Below are positions 58,492 to 64,000 of a DNA stretch of 64,000 nt, one piece after another. Position 1 is the first letter of the stretch, and each line of letters begins with the position of its first letter. The DNA comes from Anaspis maculata (Eukaryota; Arthropoda; Insecta; Coleoptera; Scraptiidae): assembly GCA_949128115.1 (NCBI GenBank), contig OX421964.1, positions 45,610,601 through 45,674,600 on the forward strand, given 5' to 3'. The position numbers and the translations under genes are program-made. Under the pieces are notes generated by a model. The model was not told where the DNA came from. It saw only the letters and a list, made by a program, of their open reading frames with translations, and made no database searches.

Positions 58492-61400
58492 TAATAGCTA
58501 ATCAATTTTTGGGGCAAGGCTTTCTATACTGATCTATGCTGAACGCAACACAAGGATGGGAGATAGACTGGTCTTGCTAATGTCTTCCCTTCGTCAATTT
58601 CTTCAGGGTTTATATCCGTAACTGTCCCGAGTTTTGAGACTACTTCTGATTATGTTCCTTATGAGTATAAGAGAAGACTTGTATTTGTGAAGCCTCGGTG
58701 TGATCTATTGCATTGTTCCTAATGAGATAGTAAATCAACAGTGTCAGGTAGTTATACGAATATGGGAATGAGGAAACAGAAGGATTTATAAGTCAAATCA
58801 AATTACTGTATCAATTCCTAAGAGTGGTGCTGTAGCGATCCAAGGCAAAGGTGTTCGCATGTGCCGCATAATTCATAAATCATGCAGAGTCTTGGGCAGG
58901 TCTCTCGGGCCGAAACTTTAATTAATGTCAATTGGCACTTGTTTCGACAACTGCGGATAGAAAAACACAACCGGAGAAGTCGAAGGTTCCGGCGGCCCTC
59001 CCTCGCCTTGAAACAAAAGCGAGCCGGCTCCACATGAACCGCGTCGGAGTAGGCGTCCATGGCCTCTCCGTGGATGTTATATAATAACGCATTACTACTA
59101 CCAGGTATATGCTCCACGACAGAAAACCATACGTACTATACCTATACCTATACTATACGTTTTGAATAATTATTATTGCAAAAGGAATTTACGATCTCAG
59201 TTGAGCTGAGGGCAATAATATCGTGGCGCGCACCGGCAGCACCCTGCCTAGACGATTCCGCGAAAATCATTTTTCGCCCGGACTTCTTGGCTCTCAAGGA
59301 TCTCGTCTATGGCTTCCTTATAAGGACCATGGCCAGTGAGCCTGCTATATACTGCCTCTATGTGCTCGCCGTTGTAGTCATAGATATATCATCTTTTTAC
59401 GGTCGCTTTTACGGCCATCGTTGTGATAATTTAATTAAACAGCGGCAGCCACTGCCCACCGACGCAGGTTTCTTGCGGTATCTACATAGTAAAGTTCACC
59501 GTGCACAAATCACGGGATCGAATTAAAGTAGCAGAGGTGTCCCCATTGGATGTTATGTGATTGCCATATATTCTTGGTTCGGAAAGATCGTGAGGAACAG
59601 GTTAATCTCTTTAGAAAGTGATTTTTTTTTCTCACATGCCGATCAGGAGAGCATATATCGAGGTACCTTTTTTATTTGGGTATATCTAGGTATATGATTG
59701 AGATTTATTTTGAACAAACAGTTCTCTCGCATACTCGTGAACATATAGAATTGTCTCTGATAACCGGATAACCCTATCTAAAGCCATGCAGGAAGTTTTT
59801 GCTTGTTTGGCACTCGTTACACACCATAACGAATGGTAAACCATTTTGTCAAAAAGGAAGAGAACGTGAAAACAAAAAACTAGGTATCATAAGCGAAAGC
59901 CTGTTAGGCATAGCTTAGCCATGCAGTGCAAATCATGATTGAGGACAAGCTTAATCACTTAATTACTTAAGAACTACTTAATCAAGGATTTCATTGCAAG
60001 GGATAATTAGATGCTTTGGTAATATGGTAATGGCACACTGAGAAATTATAGAGGTACAGGCAGAACATGAAAAACAAAAACAAGGAGAACGCGAAATGCG
60101 GAACCTATGATAAATAAGATGAAAAATACAAAAGTACAACGACGGTGACGACTGGCATGATATAGGCAAACGACGGAAACATTAAAACATTCTGAAGAAT
60201 AAAAGCAACGACAATAATGACAGTTTGAAAATGAGCCATTTTCCCATACGAAGTTTATGACTCCGATCCGCATTCACGGTAGCAAGCGTTGAATAGTCAG
60301 CAAGTGTGTTATGTACAAGTGCAAGGTGGTCGGTCAAAAAGAAAAGAAGACCAAGAGAGATGTCTTTCTGACAGCAAGGGAAAAATGATGACACCGTTTT
60401 CTAGCTGATGCCCGCCCATTCATCTCTCTAATCTTACGTTCTGTGTAATTATACATTTAGGCTTACTTTTGGCAGTGGAATGTCTTAAATCGATCAGCGA
60501 CCAGATGCAACGATCAGCGTACAAACCCTGACCTGCTCGAGATCGATGGAGGATGCTTGGAGAATTAGTGAAGAAAGTGAACGCTTATATTTAATGGTAT
60601 TATTGCAGGAATAAACGATAAAAGGTATGGGCCAGCTGATGTATTGTATAGCTACCATTTTACCGGCACAAGGTCTGGTCAAGATTTGCTTATTTTGAAT
60701 CATGCAAACAATAAAGATACCAAAGTTTAGTCAGCTACAAGTACAATATATTATTGTAAAACTATAACTAAAAAATAATAGTCTGAGAAGTTCAACAAGG
60801 AAGTGACATCAGTGCAAAGAGTTCCCATCACACTGATGGCATTTTCACGTTGAATCGCGAGTGAGAGTCTCTCTTTAAACCAGGGCCCTCTTTGAGATTT
60901 CCGGTGGCTTCTACCAACTTGAGGCTGATGTCTCGAATGAACGCTCGCGCACTTGGGCCAAAGAGCGAAAAGTCTCGATGGCGATTGGGATGAATAAACA
61001 CTCGTTTGACAGAACGCTGTATTTAATCCTTTTTTTGGCCTCAGCCTTTTTAGCCGCAGCGCCTGGGTACATTGCAGTGCTGAATAAGTATGATGAAGCC
61101 ACCGTGCCGATAATTGTCAAGTCCCAGACAAGACATTTCCCATGACTATATGGAATTAATGACATTCCATCAGACCAGGTGGTTTAAGGACAGGATGAAG
61201 ACTAATCGTTGTTAGAGCTCTTTTGATAATATTGTTGGCTCCCTGGTGTCTGGTATTGCGCCCTTTGCTGAATTTGCAAGAAAGTCCGTGAGTTCCTGTT
61301 GCGTCGACAAGAGACCCGCTTCGACAAACTAATGTGTGGTTCCACCGTTTTACACTAATCACTAATCTAGGTACAACCTGCTGGAACTCTATAGAAGATG

Positions 61401-61500
61401 CTATGGAAATTAATGAAGAAAAAGAAAGCTTACTACTTGGTACTATTGTGGTGCCCCATTATTAACCACTTAATTATTACACAAACCGCGTGTAACGCAC
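58492..61500. other. No gene recognised
   Basis: About 3 kb without a supported gene. A GC-rich patch (58970-59060) and a 116-codon frame (59176-59526) show no family motif. Two weakly similar stretches (60549-60605 and 61390-61446) may be relics of one repeat. Confidence 0.4.
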
Positions 61501-61679
61501 TTTCGCAATGTAGGTATTTTACCTACTCAGCGAATATAGGGACTAGACAGAGGAGCAACGTCCGGTGCAAGTATAATAAGCGAATAACAATTTAGAGTTA
61601 GTTAACTTGTATTATCGACTCCGATGAATAAACATGTGAAAACCAATTCCGTCTTCGACTACATACGTCTAACCCTTCA
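61501..61679 (+). repeat. Putative end of a 5' LTR (errantivirus-like element)
   Basis: The segment ends ...CCCTTCA immediately before a primer-site-like TGGCGACCG and contains GATGAATAAACATG, which could supply a poly-A signal. The true start of the LTR cannot be placed because the matching 3' LTR lies outside the window. Confidence 0.4.
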
Positions 61680-61697
61680 TGGCGACCGTACAGAGTA
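61680..61697 (+). promoter_or_regulatory. Primer-binding site
   Basis: TGGCGACCGTACAGAGTA starts with TGG and resembles the TGGCGACCGTGAC-type primer sites that 412/mdg1-like gypsy elements pair with an arginine tRNA. It is followed by about 520 bases of leader before gag. Confidence 0.55.
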
Positions 61698-62219
61698 ATC
61701 TGCTGAAAGTACAGTGCCAATTCCGAAGTTAGGCTCCAAATATACTTTGAAACAAGTGAGGCCTAGGGCCACCAAAATAACACTACGAAAACTAGCCACG
61801 TTTTCAAAGCACCGCTAATGAAAACACGCAAGCAGTGCAGCAGTGCAGCAAGTATGCAAGCAGGAACAGCAGCCATCATTCCCTAGAGGGGAGACAACCT
61901 GACCAAAGAAAAGTCAATTGTCAAAAATGCAGCAGCCAACATCCGATGTCCTAGACAAGCTGACCAGAAGGACGAATCGATCGTTCTAATGCCCACATCC
62001 GCTAAACGGATGACATCCCAACCTATGCAGAGAAGCGCTGCATAATCAAGGCCGAAGATGCAACGACCCGACAGCATAAACACAACAAAGTGAGTACAAA
62101 ATCACACAGTATTATGCGAATGGCTTGCCGCAAAATTAACGCGAGAATGCAATTTGAAACTGAGACGATATTTGAATAAAAATAAAACAAAATAAAACGT
62201 TTAGTAATGTTTCCGTGGA

Positions 62220-63377
62220 ATGTCTGATGCAACTTCATTTAGACACCTGTTTGACGAAGTAAATGTTTTTAGGCGAAATTTGGAAAAAGACAATCAAGAG
62301 CGTAGAACAAATTTGCGTGTGATTCAAGACAAGTCAAGTCATCTAGATAGGATAAAGGAAGAGTTTGAGGCAACTAAGGAATTATTCAATAAAACACCTC
62401 ATAGCGAAGAATTGTTCAACACAGTGAAAGAGTACGCAAAGCGTATTGAAGGTGGAATTGATATTATTGCAAATACATTAAACTCGAGATTCGAAGCTAT
62501 AAAAGAAAATAAAACTGTCAATATGGTGTTAGACGCAGCGCAATTTTTGAACTTATGTGCCAATAGCTTAAAAAGTCCTTACGATGGGGAACCAGATAAA
62601 CTGCAAACATTTATAGACTCGGTGGATCTGATTAAGGCGTATCAAACTGGCCATGAGGCACTGGCACTATCGTTTGTCAAGACAAGGTTGACAGGTAGGG
62701 CCAGAGCCTATATTACGAATGAAAATTCAATAGAAAGGGTAGTTGACAAGCTCAAAGCTGTAATAAAAACAGAAAGTATAGACTTGGTAAGAGCCAAGCT
62801 GGTAAGCCTTGATCAGAGACACAAAACGGCCGAGGTTTACGCGAAAGAAATAGAATTACTTGCAGAGAAACTCAAAAATGCATATTTGACCGATGGAGTA
62901 CCAGAAAATGTGGCCTAAAAATATACTATAACGGAAACGAAACAAGCAATGTTGAAAAATGCGATGCCTTCAGCAAAATTGCTTGTTAAAGCCTCAAAAC
63001 CCCAAACCATTCAAGAACTTATGACGGATTTTATAGATGCTAACACAGGAACGGAGCCCTTACAAGTTAATTATTACCGTAATAACAATTATTCACGACA
63101 ACGAGGAAACCGCGGGTCCAGACATTATCGTGGCAGCGGCAATTATTATCGAAATAATAATTCAAACACTCGTTTTCAGGGAAATTGGCAAGGTAATTCA
63201 TCGAGAAATGTAAATCGGTCTAATTACTCCAATAATAATCGCGACGATTACAGAGGACAAAGTAGGAATAGGACAACGCGAGGAAACACCCACAATGTCA
63301 GGTGTTTACAATCGGAAAACGAGACAGGTCCCCAGAGGTTAGGTCAGACTCTGGAGGACCAAGACAACCAACAGTAA
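62220..63377 (+). pseudogene. gag: Gag of an errantivirus-like gypsy element, one stop inside
   Basis: One frame of 386 codons from ATG 62220 to TAA 63375-63377, interrupted by a single TAA at 62916-62918 after codon 232. The frame is unchanged on both sides of that stop. The N-terminal half is helical and charged (LEKDNQERRTNL, KEEFEATKELF). The middle has a gag capsid-like region (FLNLCANSLKSPYDGEPDKL, then LSFVKTRLTGRARAYI). Instead of a CCHC knuckle the tail is rich in Asn, Arg, Gly and Tyr (NYYRNNNYSRQRGNRGSRHY), as in gag of errantiviruses. It is followed by pol in the -1 frame. I do not know whether the stop is fixed or a sequencing error. Confidence 0.75.
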
Positions 63378-63400
63378 AAATTTTTTGTTTCAACCTGGTT

Positions 63401-64000
63401 ATGGGAAGTTTTATCAATTTATACACCGATATGACAAAAAGGAACGTAATTACTTTAATGCTGGACAGCGGGGCCGACACATCTGTTTTTAAACGGGAGA
63501 AAATTGATATTAAACAAATATTTTATCCACATAGAAGCGCAGAAATCAAAGGAGTAACGGACGGAGTTTTAAAGACGTTAGGGACTACGGAAACAACACT
63601 TTTTAACGAGAAATTTGAAATAAATCATGAATTCCATATAGTAAACGATGATTTTCCAATTCCATCTGATGGGATATTGGGGTTGGATTTTATGAAAAAA
63701 TTTAAATGCATTTTGGACTACGACAGATCAATGTTAATTCTAAATTTAGGAAATGAAATTCACGAAATCCCAATTAATGAGTCGGTTCAGCAAAATACGT
63801 TAATAATTCCTCCACGTTGCCAAATTGTTAAGAAAGTGAAAATTGATAACTTAAATTCTGAGTCAGTAATTGACGCGACCGAAATTGCAGAAGGTGTGCA
63901 TGTAGCACGCACCATAATTTCTCCTAACGACGCAAAAATTTTAATTGTCAACATTTCAAATAAAACAGTTCTTATTGATAAACCAAAGCTGACAATGCGT
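63401..64000 (+). CDS. pol: Pol of the errantivirus-like element, N-terminal part (protease)
   Basis: Open for all 200 codons up to the window edge. The first ATG is at 63401, but the frame is also open upstream across the gag stop, in the -1 phase relative to gag. The retropepsin active site DSGADTS is at residues 22-28 and the second conserved block DGILGLDFMKKFKCILDY at about 99-116. After that comes the linker toward reverse transcriptase, which lies beyond 64000. Family and order fit Ty3/gypsy elements of the errantivirus type. Partial at the 3' side, so integrity and any envelope gene cannot be judged. Confidence 0.8.
   Translation, partial: MGSFINLYTDMTKRNVITLMLDSGADTSVFKREKIDIKQIFYPHRSAEIKGVTDGVLKTLGTTETTLFNEKFEINHEFHIVNDDFPIPSDGILGLDFMKKFKCILDYDRSMLILNLGNEIHEIPINESVQQNTLIIPPRCQIVKKVKIDNLNSESVIDATEIAEGVHVARTIISPNDAKILIVNISNKTVLIDKPKLTMR

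Noticed and set aside
58818..59117. Minus-strand frame starting with EHIPGSSN, resembling the gypsy RNase H end
   Set aside because: Only a few residues match and no neighbouring RNase H or integrase motif follows; treated as chance.
63376..63386. AAAAATTTTTT run as a gag-pol slip site in the errantivirus-like element
   Set aside because: It lies after the gag TAA (63375-63377), so ribosomes in the gag frame would not reach it.

Overview
The window is eukaryotic, most likely arthropod (insect) nuclear DNA. The evidence is Ty3/gypsy and errantivirus-like retroelements, a LINE with a microsatellite tail, hAT-type elements with 8-bp target duplications, many TA-flanked foldback elements and a tRNA-derived SINE, together with no operon structure. 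I cannot name the species from sequence alone. I found no convincing host protein-coding gene in 64 kb. Everything that could be assigned is a mobile element, a relic of one, or a tandem array.

Layout. 0.1-5 kb: a small foldback MITE, a 1-kb palindromic element, and a decayed Ty3/gypsy RNase H fragment broken by an inverted-repeat element that itself contains hairpin and repeat insertions. 6.65-9.83 kb: a hAT-type element with a perfect 8-bp duplication, carrying a 1.04-kb palindrome and a 131-bp MITE. 10.2-13.4 kb: a gypsy LTR plus integrase tail split by a 0.7-kb MITE, then a TA-flanked element built from 270-bp repeats. 14.3-17.1 kb: an old terminal-inverted-repeat element split by a LINE. 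17.6-23.0 kb: a nearly intact young Ty3/gypsy retrotransposon on the minus strand (identical-length 277-bp LTRs, gag, pol, primer site, polypurine tract, candidate -1 frameshift site), sitting at the junction of a tandem duplication. 25.7-28.7 kb: a 3-kb near-perfect palindrome. 28.8-30.0 kb: mariner/IS630-type transposase and LINE debris. 30.6-34.4 kb: a TIR element filled with a ~300-bp higher-order repeat. 34.9-41.9 kb: a 7.06-kb foldback element with 1.44-kb arms made of tandem repeats and a 6-bp target duplication. 42-42.8 kb: a double MITE and a SINE. 46.3-47.9 kb: a 119-bp tandem array with a trimer superstructure. 49.2-51.3 kb: a second element carrying the same ~300-bp repeat plus a GACAACTTGACGC minisatellite. 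52.4-53.4 kb: another hAT-type element. 57.65-58.5 kb: an inverted-repeat element. 61.7-64 kb: the 5' part of an errantivirus-like gypsy element with one stop codon in gag.

The pieces form a dense nest rather than a pathway. Elements are inserted in elements, and most non-coding ones are near-complete palindromes. If transcribed they would fold into long hairpins, so one plausible consequence is a supply of hairpin-derived small RNAs. The strongest candidates for something undescribed are the 7-kb foldback with repeat-built arms, the ~300-bp higher-order repeat shared by two different elements, and the recurrence of a GCCGCCATNTTG-like (YY1/Pho-type) motif across several otherwise distinct repeats.
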